Assembly (NCBI RefSeq): GCF_000335475.2
Contig: NZ_ANAH02000066.1
Span: 248,001-312,000, forward strand
Length of the DNA: 64,000 nt
Source: Cystobacter fuscus DSM 2262
GTDB lineage: Bacteria > Myxococcota > Myxococcia > Myxococcales > Myxococcaceae
Direction of reading: 5' to 3'
This document shows, piece by piece, positions 55,698-64,000 of the stretch (position 1 is the stretch's first letter; each line of letters begins with the position of its first letter). The notes beneath the pieces are model-generated. The model ran no database searches and was not told the DNA's origin. It saw nothing but the letters and a program-made list of their open reading frames with translations. The translations under genes and the position numbers were made by a program.

Positions 55698-55979
55698 GTG
55701 GAGCAACTCATCCTCTATTTGGTACGGGCCCTGGTCGATCACCCCGATCAGGTCGGCCTGCGCGCGTCCGAGGTGGACGGGGCCCAGCTCTATGAGCTGA
55801 AGGTCTCCCCCGAGGACGTGGGCAAGGTCATCGGCCGTGACGGGCGCACCGTGGGCGCCCTCCGGACGCTGCTCGGCGCCGCGGGCCAGAAGCAGGGCCA
55901 GAAGGTCCGCCTGGAAATCCAGGACGACCGGCGCCCGCCCCAGACCCCGTCCTCCGCCACCCCTCCCGAGGGACAGTGA
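55698..55979 (+). CDS. khpA: KH-domain RNA-binding protein KhpA
   Basis: 93 aa, GTG start. KH motif GKVIGRDGRTVGALRTLLGA is intact. KhpA binds mRNA/sRNA, often with KhpB. Its position between rpsP and rimM is typical. Overlaps rimM by 4 bp (GTGA). Confidence 0.9.
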   Translation: MEQLILYLVRALVDHPDQVGLRASEVDGAQLYELKVSPEDVGKVIGRDGRTVGALRTLLGAAGQKQGQKVRLEIQDDRRPPQTPSSATPPEGQ

Positions 55980-56521
55980 CCCTCAAGCCTCATCTCGAGA
56001 TGGGCTACGTGTCCCGGGCCCATGGGCTCAAGGGCGAGGTGGCCGTGCGCCCCTTCGATCCCGCCTCCGAGTCGCTCGATTACGTCGAGCGCGTGCTCGT
56101 GCGCACCCGCGCGGGCCAGGAGCGGCTCTTGCGCATCGAGTCCGTGCGGCCCACTCCCAAGGAGACCCTCGTGGTCTTCGAGCAGGTGGAGCGACGCGAG
56201 GACGCCGAGGCCCTGGTGGGCGCCACCGTGCTCGTCTTCCGCGAGGACCTCGAGCCTCCCGAGGAGGACGAGTACTTCCAGGGCGACCTGGTGGGCCTCA
56301 CCGCGGTGGACGAGGCCGGCAACGTGCTCGGCCGCGTGGAGGAGCTCTGGGACACCGGGGAAGTGCCCAACCTGGTGATCCGCGCCGAGGGCCGTGAGGA
56401 GCTCGTCGTGCCCTTCGCCGACGACTTCGTCTCCACCGTGGACATCCCGGGTGGACGGCTCGTGGTGAAGCCTCCGGAGTTCCTGGAGGTGGGTGGAGGC
56501 GGGCCGGAAGAGGAGGCGTGA
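55976..56521 (+). CDS. rimM: Ribosome maturation factor RimM
   Basis: 181 aa, GTG start overlapping the khpA stop. N-terminal [19 protein letters not shown] and a PRC-barrel domain ([40 protein letters not shown]). It assists 30S maturation near S19. Stop overlaps trmD ATG by 1 bp. Confidence 0.95.
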   Translation: MTLKPHLEMGYVSRAHGLKGEVAVRPFDPASESLDYVERVLVRTRAGQERLLRIESVRPTPKETLVVFEQVERREDAEALVGATVLVFREDLEPPEEDEYFQGDLVGLTAVDEAGNVLGRVEELWDTGEVPNLVIRAEGREELVVPFADDFVSTVDIPGGRLVVKPPEFLEVGGGGPEEEA

Positions 56522-57255
56522 TGTACCCCGTGGAGGTGCTCACCCTCTTTCCCGACAGCGTCCTGGGCTACCTGGGCGCGAGCATCCTCGGCAAGGCGCG
56601 CGAGAAGGGCCTGGTGGGCGTCACCGTCACGCCCATCCGCGACTACGCCGAGGGCAAGCACCGTGTCACCGACGACGCCCCCTACGGCGGCGGCGCGGGC
56701 ATGGTGATGAAGCCCGAGCCCCTGGTGGCCGCGCTCGAGGCCGCCCGGAGCCGCGCTCCCGCGGGCGCCAAGGCCCTGCTGATGAGTCCTCGGGGCCCGA
56801 CGTTCACCCAGGCCCGGGCGCGCGAGCTCGCCCGAGAGCCAGGGCTGATCCTCGTGTGCGGCCGCTACGAGGGGGTGGACGAGCGCGTGATGCCCTTCCT
56901 GGATGGGGAGGTGTCGCTCGGCGACTTCATCCTCACCGGGGGCGAGGTGGCCGCCCTGGCCGTGGTGGACGCCGTGGCGCGGCTGTTGCCGGGGGTGCTC
57001 GGCAACGAGTCCTCCAGCGTCACCGAGAGCTTCGAGGAGAACCTCCTCGAGCATCCGCACTACACCCGGCCTCCCTCCTTCCGGGGCGCCGAGGTGCCCG
57101 CCGTCCTCCAGTGTGGAGATCACGCCCGAATTGCCCGGTGGCGGCGCTGGCACGCGCTGCGGCTCACCCAGGAGAGGCGGCCGGATCTGTTCGCTCGCCT
57201 GGAGCTGGGCAAGGCGGACGTGAAGCTGTTGCAGAAGAAAGAGGAGGAGTTGTAG
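56521..57255 (+). CDS. trmD: tRNA (guanine-N1)-methyltransferase
   Basis: 244 aa SPOUT enzyme: [56 protein letters not shown] (knot) and the catalytic RRPDLF-type end. It makes m1G37 in tRNA. A hairpin lies between it and rplS. Confidence 0.97.
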   Translation: MYPVEVLTLFPDSVLGYLGASILGKAREKGLVGVTVTPIRDYAEGKHRVTDDAPYGGGAGMVMKPEPLVAALEAARSRAPAGAKALLMSPRGPTFTQARARELAREPGLILVCGRYEGVDERVMPFLDGEVSLGDFILTGGEVAALAVVDAVARLLPGVLGNESSSVTESFEENLLEHPHYTRPPSFRGAEVPAVLQCGDHARIARWRRWHALRLTQERRPDLFARLELGKADVKLLQKKEEEL

Positions 57256-57270
57256 TCCTTCCGCTGGTTT

Positions 57271-57319
57271 CCAGAGCCGGGTGGTGCTTTGCGGGCTTGT
57301 CCGCCCCCCGGCTCTCTGG
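57271..57319 (+). promoter_or_regulatory. Leader hairpin before rplS
   Basis: CCAGAGCCGGG (57271-57281) pairs with CCCGGCTCTCTGG (57307-57319) with a 2-nt bulge; an inner GCGG/CCGC stem caps it. It lies between trmD and rplS and could be a transcription terminator or an L19 autoregulation leader. A TTGTCC-N17-TAGGAC promoter-like pair (57297-57325) overlaps it. Confidence 0.4.
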
Positions 57320-57377
57320 TAGGACGGCCCGCTCTCAAGTTTTCGTACCGCCAGTCCAAGCTTTTCTGGAGTGAGTC

Positions 57378-57770
57378 ATGCGTCGCAGCGCTATCGAGTA
57401 CGTGGAGGCCAAGAACCTCCGTCAGGACGTCACCGCTTTCCAAACGGGTGACTCGGTTCGAGTTCACTGGAAGATCAAGGAAGGCGACAAGGAGCGCGTG
57501 CAGGCCTTCGAGGGTCTCGTGATCCGCAAGACGCGGGGCTACAACCGCGCCACCTTCACCGTGCGCAAGGTGTCCTTCGGCGTGGGCGTGGAGCGCATCT
57601 TCCCGGTGCACAGCCCCCGCTACGAGAAGATCGAGGTCCTCACCCGCGGTCACGTCAACCGCAACCGCCTCTTCTACATCCGCAACCTCAAGGGCAAGGC
57701 CTCCCGCGTGGAGAGCCAGGAGGACGCGGAGATGCGCCGCGCCGCCAAGGCCCACCAGGCCAAGGCCTGA
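57378..57770 (+). CDS. rplS: 50S ribosomal protein L19
   Basis: 130 aa. [31 protein letters not shown] and [19 protein letters not shown] are the L19 signatures; the last 20 residues are a charged tail. Ends the ribosomal operon at a strong terminator. Confidence 0.97.
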   Translation: MRRSAIEYVEAKNLRQDVTAFQTGDSVRVHWKIKEGDKERVQAFEGLVIRKTRGYNRATFTVRKVSFGVGVERIFPVHSPRYEKIEVLTRGHVNRNRLFYIRNLKGKASRVESQEDAEMRRAAKAHQAKA

Positions 57771-57804
57771 GTCGACTCCGGCCTGCTCGGCCGGTCTCTT
57801 TTCG

Positions 57805-57838
57805 GGGAGCGTCCTTTTTCAGGGACGCTCCCTTTTTT
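57805..57838 (+). terminator. Rho-independent terminator after rplS
   Basis: GGGAGCGTCC (57805-57814) and GGACGCTCCC (57823-57832) form a 10-bp stem with a TTTTTCAG loop, followed by TTTTTT (57833-57838). Confidence 0.92.
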
Positions 57839-57868
57839 CATATCCGCACGCGCTAGAATGGGGGGCGC

Positions 57869-59815
57869 ATGCACTTCGTTGAGCTCGCTGTTCAAAATGT
57901 CCGGGGATTTTCCCCCGCCGGCCGTTTCGCCCTGAAGACCGGGTACTTCGTGCTCAAGCCGCCTACGGTGGAGCCGAGTCCGCTGGCCGGATTGTCGCTC
58001 GCGCTGCTCTACGCGGACGGCCGCGGCGGGGACGCGGCCTTCTCCGCCTCCGCGCAGAAACCGGGGAAGGGCGCCTTGACGTTCGTGGGGCAGGACACGC
58101 TCACCTACCGCGTGCTGCGGGAGCTGGGCGGAGGGGGCACTCTGCACCGGCTCAACCCCACCACGAAGCAGCCCGAGCTCGTGACGCAGGACACCGGCGA
58201 GGCCAATCAGTTCCTGCGCGGCCAGGCGGGGCTGCCGCCGCGTACCACCTTCGAACAGCTCTTCACCCTCCAGGCCGCGCAGCTGCCCTCGCGTCGGCCC
58301 CGCTCCGGTGGACGCACGATGTCCACCCCGGGCATGCCCGTGGCCCGGTCGCTGTCCTCTCCGGGCATGCCCGCCGTGCGGATGGGTTCCTCGCCGGGCC
58401 TCGCCGCCGCGCAGTCGGTGCTGCCCGCCTCGGACATCCCCGCCGCGGAGGCCAGGCAGCGCGAGTTGGAGAAGGAGCTCGTGCTCTGCAAGGAGGTGGA
58501 CAACCTCCAGTTCGAGGTGGACGGCCTCAACTCCCAGGTCTTCACCCTGGAGTCGAAGCTGCGCGGCACCGAGCCGCTCAAGGAGAAGCTGCGCGAGGCG
58601 GAGGCACTGTGGAACGCCGAGCCCACCCCCGAGTCCATGGGCCTGCCCGCGGACATCGTCGCGCGCGCCGAGCGCTATGGCCGCGTTCTCGCCCGGCGGG
58701 ACGACGCGCTCGCGCGGTTGATGTCCGAGAAGGAGGTGGCCGACGAGGAGGCCGCGCGTCTGCCCGACGTGGAGCCCCTGGTGCGCAACCGCAACTTCTG
58801 GATCGCCGTGGGCGTGGGCGTGGCGTGCCTCATCGCCAGCTTCTTCGTGCCCAAGACGGTCCGCTACGTGGCGCTGTTGGACGTGCCCGCCTTCGGCTTC
58901 GCCGCCGTGCTCGCCCTGCGCTACGTGGAGGAGTTGCAGGACAAGGATCGCGTGGGGCGCCGGGGCGAGATGTTCGCCGTGCGCGAGAAGAAGATCGCCG
59001 AGGAGTTCGAGGCCGAGGCGGGCCCCGTGCGCAAGGCCATGGAGGTGTTCGACGTGGACACCCCCCAGGACATCCCCCCGCGCCTGCAGCGCCGTGAGCA
59101 GCTCGGCGCTACCGTGGCCGAGCTGCGCACGCAGCTCATCTCCCTGGAGAAGCACCCCGACTTCATCGACGCCGCAAACCAGCTGCCCATCATCCGCCAG
59201 CAGATCGAACTGCTCAACGCGCAGATCGAGCAGAAGGGCACCTTCGTGCGCGACCTGCGCGAGGTGGAGCGCGAGCTGAGCCGGGTCAAGGACTCCATCG
59301 CGCTCGCGCGCAATCCGCACCTGGCCGCGGGCGCCGTGCCGGGCCTGGAGACGGCCGCCCACGCTACGCAGGCCCTGGAGGATCCCTCGCCCCAGTTGCT
59401 GGGGCTCACCGGGGATCTGCTCGCCACGGACATCCAGGCCGTCATGGGGCTCGTCCGGGAGCGGTGCGTGCAGTACTTCAGCGCGCTCACCGATCGCCGC
59501 TACACCGGGGTGGAGTGGGACCGGGACGGACGCACCTCCGTGATCGGCGCCTCGGGCCGGCGCCTGCCGCTGGGCGAGCTGCCTCCGCGCGAGGTGGATC
59601 TCTTCTTCCTGAGCCTCCGGCTGACGTTGGTGGAGAAGGTGTCCGCCCGCGTGAAGCTGCCGCTCATCGTCGAGGACGCCTTCATCGGCGTGGACGAGTC
59701 CCGGCTGCCGTTGCTCGGCCGGATGCTCAAGCACCTGGGCACGCTCACGCAGGTGCTCCACGTCACGCCGCTCGCGGGCTTCCCGCAGTTGTCGGACGGG
59801 ACTGTCAATCTGTAG
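57869..59815 (+). CDS. SMC/RecF-like coiled-coil protein with membrane helices and a lost Walker A
   Basis: 648 aa. The N-terminus VELAVQNVRGFSPAG is the strand-1 lead of AAA/RecF/SbcC proteins, but the place of the P-loop reads GYFVLKPPTVEPSP, with no G-x-x-x-x-G-K-[ST]. Residues 195-300 and 360-470 are coiled coils; two membrane helices lie at 309-327 and 333-352. The C-terminal half has a signature-like FLSLRL and a Walker B-like LPLIVEDAFIGVDES (597-611). Residues 148-180 repeat S-x-P-G-M-P. It resembles YhaN-type ATPase relatives and looks degenerate for ATP binding. Function unknown. Confidence 0.65.
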   Translation: MHFVELAVQNVRGFSPAGRFALKTGYFVLKPPTVEPSPLAGLSLALLYADGRGGDAAFSASAQKPGKGALTFVGQDTLTYRVLRELGGGGTLHRLNPTTKQPELVTQDTGEANQFLRGQAGLPPRTTFEQLFTLQAAQLPSRRPRSGGRTMSTPGMPVARSLSSPGMPAVRMGSSPGLAAAQSVLPASDIPAAEARQRELEKELVLCKEVDNLQFEVDGLNSQVFTLESKLRGTEPLKEKLREAEALWNAEPTPESMGLPADIVARAERYGRVLARRDDALARLMSEKEVADEEAARLPDVEPLVRNRNFWIAVGVGVACLIASFFVPKTVRYVALLDVPAFGFAAVLALRYVEELQDKDRVGRRGEMFAVREKKIAEEFEAEAGPVRKAMEVFDVDTPQDIPPRLQRREQLGATVAELRTQLISLEKHPDFIDAANQLPIIRQQIELLNAQIEQKGTFVRDLREVERELSRVKDSIALARNPHLAAGAVPGLETAAHATQALEDPSPQLLGLTGDLLATDIQAVMGLVRERCVQYFSALTDRRYTGVEWDRDGRTSVIGASGRRLPLGELPPREVDLFFLSLRLTLVEKVSARVKLPLIVEDAFIGVDESRLPLLGRMLKHLGTLTQVLHVTPLAGFPQLSDGTVNL

Positions 59816-59855
59816 TGCACGAGGCCCCAGGACGGGGCCGCCGGGGAGGGTGGGG

Positions 59856-60239
59856 ATGGAGCGGGACGGGACGAGGGGCGAGCGCAAGCAGTACGGCGAC
59901 GAGGGCGAGGAGACGGCGGTGCGCTTCCTGGAGACGCAGGGCTACCGGGTGCGGGCGCGCAACTACGCGTGCCGCCACGGAGAGCTGGACGTGGTGGCCG
60001 AACGCGGGGATACCGTGTGCTTCGTGGAGGTGCGGATGCGCTCCACGGCGGTGTGGGGAGACCCTTCCCACACGGTGTCCTTCGCCAAGCAGCGCAGGGT
60101 CGTGAAGGCGGCCATGCACTACCTGATGGCGCACGGCGTGCGCGATCGGGAGCTGCGCTTCGATGTCATCTCGGTGGTGGGCCGCGGCGAGCGCGCGACG
60201 GTGGAGCACCTGCCGGGCGCCTTCGACGCCGGCATGTGA
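59856..60239 (+). CDS. yraN: UPF0102/YraN nuclease-fold protein
   Basis: 127 aa. GDEGEETAVRFLETQGYRV, RHGELDVVAERGDTVCFVEV (endonuclease-like E-x-D...E-V core) and KQRRVVKAAMHYL. YraN proteins are predicted Holliday-junction-resolvase-like nucleases. ATG 59856 follows GGGAGGG. Adjacent to rsmI, as in many bacteria. Confidence 0.9.
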   Translation: MERDGTRGERKQYGDEGEETAVRFLETQGYRVRARNYACRHGELDVVAERGDTVCFVEVRMRSTAVWGDPSHTVSFAKQRRVVKAAMHYLMAHGVRDRELRFDVISVVGRGERATVEHLPGAFDAGM

Positions 60240-60247
60240 GGCTGTCG

Positions 60248-61078
60248 ATGTCGGGAACGCTCTATCTGGTGGCCACGCCCATCGGGAACCTGGGGGATGT
60301 GTCCTCGCGGGCGCTCGAGACGCTGCGGCAGGTGGCCTTCGTGGCCTGCGAGGACACGCGGCACTCGCGCGTGTTGTTGGAGCACTTCGGCATCGCCGCG
60401 GACACGGTGAGCCTGCCCGCCTTCGCCGAGGGCCAGCGCGCCGGCCGCATCCTGGATCGGCTGGTAGCCGGCGAGGACTGCGCGCTGGTGACGGACGCGG
60501 GCAGCCCCGGCATCAGCGACCCGGGCGAGAAGCTGGTGGCCGAGGCGCTCGAGCGCGGCGTGAAGGTGGTGCCCGTGCCCGGCCCCACGGCGCTGGTGGC
60601 GGCCTTGAGTGCCTCGGGCCTGCCCACCGGGCGCTTCCACTTCCTGGGCTTCCTGCCGCGCAAGGGCCCCGAGCGCCAGGCCATGCTGGAAGAGGTGGCC
60701 CCCCTGTCCGCGACCATCGCCCTCTACGAGTCGCCGCGCCGGCTGGCCGAGACGCTCTCTGACTTGCGCGACGCGCTGGGCGAGCGGCGCGCGGTGGTGG
60801 CGCGCGAGCTGACCAAGGTGCACGAGGAGTTCGCCCGCGGCACGCTCGGCTCGTTGGGCGAGCGCTACGCGGCCGAGGAGCCCCGGGGCGAGGTGGTGGT
60901 GTTGGTGGAGGGGCGCACCGGCGAGCACCGCTGGAGCGAGGAGGAGCTGCTGCGCGCGCTGGAGGCGGGGCTCGGCCGGGGCGACAAGCTCAAGCCCCTG
61001 AGCACCGAGCTGGCCCGCCGCGCCGGTTGGTCCGGTCAGGACGTGTACCGGCTCGGACTCGGGCTCAAGAAGCGCTGA
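60248..61078 (+). CDS. rsmI: 16S rRNA (cytidine-2'-O)-methyltransferase
   Basis: 276 aa tetrapyrrole-methylase-fold enzyme: LVATPIGNLGDVSSRAL, CEDTRHSRVLLEHFGI, LVTDAGSPGISDPG, VPGPTALVAALSASG and FHFLGFLPRKG. It methylates C1402 of 16S rRNA. 8 bp after yraN; likely same operon. Confidence 0.96.
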   Translation: MSGTLYLVATPIGNLGDVSSRALETLRQVAFVACEDTRHSRVLLEHFGIAADTVSLPAFAEGQRAGRILDRLVAGEDCALVTDAGSPGISDPGEKLVAEALERGVKVVPVPGPTALVAALSASGLPTGRFHFLGFLPRKGPERQAMLEEVAPLSATIALYESPRRLAETLSDLRDALGERRAVVARELTKVHEEFARGTLGSLGERYAAEEPRGEVVVLVEGRTGEHRWSEEELLRALEAGLGRGDKLKPLSTELARRAGWSGQDVYRLGLGLKKR

Positions 61079-61090
61079 GGTGCTTCTCTC

Positions 61091-62260
61091 TCAGAAGGTG
61101 AAGTTGATCGTCGCGTTGAAGCGCAGATCCCTGCTCCCGACAGCGTAGAAGCGCCCCCCGGGCTGATCCCAGGTGGGCTCGAAGTTGGGATTCCGGTCGT
61201 CAGCGGAGTCCGCCCGGCCATCGTCGTTCGCGTCCCGGCCCTCGGGCTCGGCCGTGAGGGCGTGGTCGGTGTTGTAGAGGAACGAGGCCGTGCCGCGGAA
61301 CGAGATGTACTCGTTGAGCTGGAACGTCGCGCCGAGCTGTCCTCCCAGTTGGAGGTACTCCGAAGAGGAGAGCAGCTTGCCCAGCACACCGCTCAGCTCG
61401 TTGTAGTAGCGGCCCGCGGACACGAAGTTGGTCACGACGCGCGCGTCCAGCTTGAGCATGCGCGCGGACCGGCCTCCAACCTGGAACTCCGAGCCCATCG
61501 TCACGCCCACCACGTGCGGTGCCTGGATGCCGGTCTCTCCTCGGCTCCACCCGGGCTCGCCACAATTCTCTGGGGCGCCCATGCCCACGCCTGGGTTGTC
61601 GCAGTTGGAGTAGGCGAACGGGCCGCGGACCGGGATGGTGTAGGCCACCTTGAAGTAGGGCTCGGCCAGGCCGATCTTCCGCGAGAGCGCCGTGGACAGC
61701 GTGTACTTGTGCACCCGATCCCCGACCGTCGTGCGGTTGGTCGCCGCGGTGTCGAAGCTCGGATCGAACGCCGGAGCTGTGGGTGCCTCGTAGTCGAGGC
61801 GGGCCACCCACATGGGCTTCGTGTCGTCCTTGCGCTGATTGAAGATGGCCCATCCGAGCCCGAAACGCGCGTTACCTAGGCCCCAGCGGTACGCTCTGTT
61901 TTCGGCTTCGTTGGCCGGGGTGTTCCAATGCTCGTCCTGCAGGAGCACTAGCGGCAATCCGAAGGAGAACTCCACGTCCCGGGAGATACCCACCGCCAGG
62001 TCGAGGTTCAGCCGGGCCTCGTATCGCCCGTACGTCAACGCATCGCGGAGCACGGGCGTGGCTTTGCCGTCGGAAGTGGCGACGGACGTCTCGCGAACGA
62101 TCCTCGAGTTGCGCTGGGCGTACTCGATGCCCGCGTCGATGAAGAGCCCGAAGGGATCATCATCCTCGAAGGAAGAAGCGACGCGGGTGATGTCCGCCGC
62201 CGAGGCGGCGAAGGGCACCCCCAGCGTCAGGACGGCGGCAACGGCGCGAAGCCTGGACAT
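61091..62260 (-). CDS. Outer-membrane beta-barrel protein
   Basis: 389 aa with signal peptide (residues 1-20, cleavage after ASA), then alternating amphipathic strands ending in an aromatic FNATINFTF, typical of outer-membrane barrels. Around residue 350 a Asp/Asn-rich loop (GRDANDDGRADSADD) looks Ca-binding. No specific family recognised. AACGGAGG precedes the ATG. A sigma-70-like promoter lies at 62337-62365. Convergent with rsmI. Confidence 0.75.
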   Translation of the reverse strand: MSRLRAVAAVLTLGVPFAASAADITRVASSFEDDDPFGLFIDAGIEYAQRNSRIVRETSVATSDGKATPVLRDALTYGRYEARLNLDLAVGISRDVEFSFGLPLVLLQDEHWNTPANEAENRAYRWGLGNARFGLGWAIFNQRKDDTKPMWVARLDYEAPTAPAFDPSFDTAATNRTTVGDRVHKYTLSTALSRKIGLAEPYFKVAYTIPVRGPFAYSNCDNPGVGMGAPENCGEPGWSRGETGIQAPHVVGVTMGSEFQVGGRSARMLKLDARVVTNFVSAGRYYNELSGVLGKLLSSSEYLQLGGQLGATFQLNEYISFRGTASFLYNTDHALTAEPEGRDANDDGRADSADDRNPNFEPTWDQPGGRFYAVGSRDLRFNATINFTF

Positions 62261-62336
62261 CCGACCTCCGTTAATCACACCCCCGGCAAGCACACCCAAC
62301 CGCCTAACCCCCGGGAAATGTTGAGAAATTTCGGGG

Positions 62337-62365
62337 ACGCTAGCCGCCGGGCACGGGGGTGTCAA
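62337..62365 (-). promoter_or_regulatory. Sigma-70-like promoter of the outer-membrane barrel gene
   Basis: On the minus strand TTGACA (62360-62365), 17-bp spacer, TAGCGT (62337-62342), about 77 bp upstream of the start. The leader contains an imperfect palindrome (CCGAAAT ... ATTTCCCGG, about 62312-62334). Confidence 0.45.
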
Positions 62366-62378
62366 GAAACGGATGCGG

Positions 62379-63503
62379 TCAATTGCCCGCGCCGCCCGAG
62401 CCGGCCATCGCCGTGGCCCCGAGCAGCCCGTCCTGCCGGCGCATCTCGGTCTCGAAGGAGGCGCGCTGGGACGCCGGGAGCGAGCGCCGGTAGGTGCGGT
62501 GGTTCTCGTAGGGGTCCAGGATGCGCTCGTCGGCGGCCTCGAGCTGGTAGTGCAGGTGGGGCGCGAAGGAGCGGCCGCTGTTGCCGCTGCGGCCCAGCAC
62601 GCTGCCCACCGCGATGCGGTCTCCCACCTTGAGCGAGCGCGGCAGCTCGTCCATGTGCAGGAAGAGGGCGTGGCGGCGCTTGCCGCCCACCTCCTCGAGG
62701 TCGATGCAGTTGCCGTTGAAGCGGAAGCCCCAGTTCTTGCGCCGGACAATGCCGGTGAAGGGCGCCTTGATGGGCGTGCCCACGGGCGTCTTGAAGTCCA
62801 CGCCCTTGTGCTTGCGGCCGTCGCGCAGGAGCGACGTCACCTGCTCGTAGTCGTCCAGGGGCGAATTCACCAGGCGCAGCTCCAGCTCCTCGCCGCTCGG
62901 CAGGTAGTAGCGGGCGTTCTTGTCGCTCGCGGCCTGGAAGCGGTAGGCGCGGTGCGTCTGGCCCGTCTTGCCGCTGGTGAAGCGCACCGCGTGCACGAGG
63001 GGCTCCTCGTTGGAGCGCACCTCATAGAGCACGTCCAGGGTGTCCCCGCGGCGGATGTCTCCCGGCACGTCCACCCACCACACCAACGTGCGCGTCACCA
63101 CCTGGGCGAGCGCGGGGCCCACGGCGGCGCCGGCGGCCGCGACGACGGCCGTCTCCAACGGGCCCTCCACGCGGATGGCGGCGTGTGACAGCTCGCCGGG
63201 GACGGCGGGCACCGCGCCCCGGGGGGGGGTGGTGGGCACCGGCTCCACGGCGGTGGGCGCCAGGGGAGGCACGTCGGGGTTGGTTGAAGACGGAGTGGCG
63301 GCGAGCACCCCGGCCTTCGCGGGATCCTCGGACCCGGCCTTCTCGGGGGTGTTTCCAGCCTCGGCCGAGGGCGGCGAGGCGGGCCGGTGCTTCCACCACC
63401 ACACGCCTCCGGTGCACAGACCCAGAAGCAATGAGAGACCTATCACCGGCCCCAGGGGGCTTTTCTTCGGTTGAGGTCCAAGGGTGGGAAGAGGCGGCCG
63501 CAT
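62379..63503 (-). CDS. M23-family metallopeptidase, membrane-anchored
   Basis: 374 aa. A single membrane helix (residues 19-36), a Pro/Thr-rich periplasmic linker to about residue 105, then an M23 LytM domain with zinc ligands H232 and D236 (HKGVDF), H316 and H318 (HLHYQ), plus H283. All catalytic residues are present, so it is likely an active Gly/D-amino-acid endopeptidase acting on peptidoglycan. Residues 110-220 are an OapA/LysM-like substrate domain. ATG 63503. Confidence 0.88.
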   Translation of the reverse strand: MRPPLPTLGPQPKKSPLGPVIGLSLLLGLCTGGVWWWKHRPASPPSAEAGNTPEKAGSEDPAKAGVLAATPSSTNPDVPPLAPTAVEPVPTTPPRGAVPAVPGELSHAAIRVEGPLETAVVAAAGAAVGPALAQVVTRTLVWWVDVPGDIRRGDTLDVLYEVRSNEEPLVHAVRFTSGKTGQTHRAYRFQAASDKNARYYLPSGEELELRLVNSPLDDYEQVTSLLRDGRKHKGVDFKTPVGTPIKAPFTGIVRRKNWGFRFNGNCIDLEEVGGKRRHALFLHMDELPRSLKVGDRIAVGSVLGRSGNSGRSFAPHLHYQLEAADERILDPYENHRTYRRSLPASQRASFETEMRRQDGLLGATAMAGSGGAGN

Positions 63504-63582
63504 TCAGGCTCCCATAGGGTGAGGGGGGGGGTGGCGCGGGGACCGGAACCGTTGGTGTCGCGGCGATATTTCGCCACGGGTC

Positions 63583-64000
63583 TCAGTCGTCGGCGCCGTC
63601 ATGCCCATCTTGGGCGGTCGTGTCGCGCAGGCCAAATTCCTTCATCTTCGTTTGAAGGGACTTCCGGCTGATTTGCAGCAGTCGAGCCGCCCGGGTGACG
63701 TTGCCGCCCGTCTCCTCCAGGGCCTTGGTGATGAGATCCTTCTCCAACTCGGCCGCCTTCATGCGGACGATGTCCTTGAGGCCCCCCTCGCCCGGAGACG
63801 TCTCCGCGACAGCGGCCGGGGAGGCGAGCACTGGAGTGGAGGCATGGCGCACCGGCTCGGGCAGATCCTTCGCGGTGATGAGCGGCCCATCGGCGAAGAG
63901 CAGCACGCGCTCGATGAGGTTCTCCAGCTCGCGGATGTTGCCGGGCCAGTTGTAGGCCTGCAGCAGGGTGAGCGCGTCGTCGGCGATGCCCTCGATCTTC
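63583..64000 (-). CDS. NtrC-family sigma-54 activator, C-terminal part (runs off the window)
   Basis: Only the last 139 residues are in the window. YNWPGNIRELENLIERV is the end of the AAA+ sigma-54 interaction domain (sensor II region), followed by a linker and a Fis-type HTH (ALEETGGNVTRAARLLQISRKSLQTKMKEFG). The N-terminal receiver or other sensor lies beyond position 64000. Myxobacteria have many such activators. Confidence 0.92.
   Translation of the reverse strand, partial: KIEGIADDALTLLQAYNWPGNIRELENLIERVLLFADGPLITAKDLPEPVRHASTPVLASPAAVAETSPGEGGLKDIVRMKAAELEKDLITKALEETGGNVTRAARLLQISRKSLQTKMKEFGLRDTTAQDGHDGADD

Overview
The window is very GC-rich chromosomal DNA with strong third-position G/C bias. 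It looks like a myxobacterium, probably of the Cystobacter/Archangium/Myxococcus side (inference). Supporting signs are the DcaP-like porin and other outer-membrane proteins, a PilT-type ATPase, a sigma-54 activator, a B-type succinate dehydrogenase, a complete-looking menaquinone operon, and predator-style hydrolases and toxins. No rRNA, tRNA, CRISPR array or intact insertion sequence was seen. Both ends cut a gene: a GH3 glycosidase on the left and an NtrC-family activator on the right.

Layout: 0-7.1 kb holds the GH3 enzyme, a UbiA prenyltransferase, a DUF441/YeaL membrane protein that reads like an enterobacterial gene, and an acetolactate-synthase-like/aldehyde dehydrogenase pair with a divergent LysR regulator. 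7.1-13.4 kb is an accessory stretch of orphan genes: an SH3/deaminase-like protein, a YopT-like cysteine protease, a GNAT, a SUKH/SMI1 protein, a WG-repeat protein, a gene remnant and an SGNH hydrolase. 13.5-17.3 kb is one uptake operon (amino-acid ABC transporter plus outer-membrane porin). 17.8-23.1 kb carries PadR with a translationally overlapping Lnt-like acyltransferase, a PL10 pectate lyase lipoprotein and an SDR epimerase. 23.1-27.3 kb has pyruvate kinase, a DUF151 nuclease, a zinc-ribbon acidic protein and citrate synthase.

27.4-40.9 kb is a chorismate/menaquinone block. On the minus strand lies menG(ubiE)-aroK-aroDE-aroC-aroB-aroA, and on the plus strand menF-menD-menH-menA-menC-menE. 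They are read divergently from a 170-bp region that seems to hold two promoters with overlapping -10 boxes. The block supplies six shikimate-pathway activities feeding chorismate into menaquinone; DAHP synthase and menB are not here.

40.9-44.1 kb contains a SpoIIAA-like protein, a PilT-like ATPase, an uncharacterised V4R-like protein and a methyltransferase. 44.2-52.2 kb is TCA-cycle DNA (icd-mdh, sdhAB without an adjacent sdhC, sucCD-ndk). 52.3-54.0 kb holds a minus-strand, ATGA-coupled trio: secreted HNH nuclease, DUF4265-like protein, dienelactone hydrolase. This is the best candidate for a small toxin/immunity system here. 54.1-57.8 kb is the rlmN and rpsP-khpA-rimM-trmD-rplS translation cluster. 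It is followed by a coiled-coil ATPase relative that has lost its Walker A motif, yraN, rsmI, an outer-membrane barrel, an M23 peptidase and the partial sigma-54 activator.
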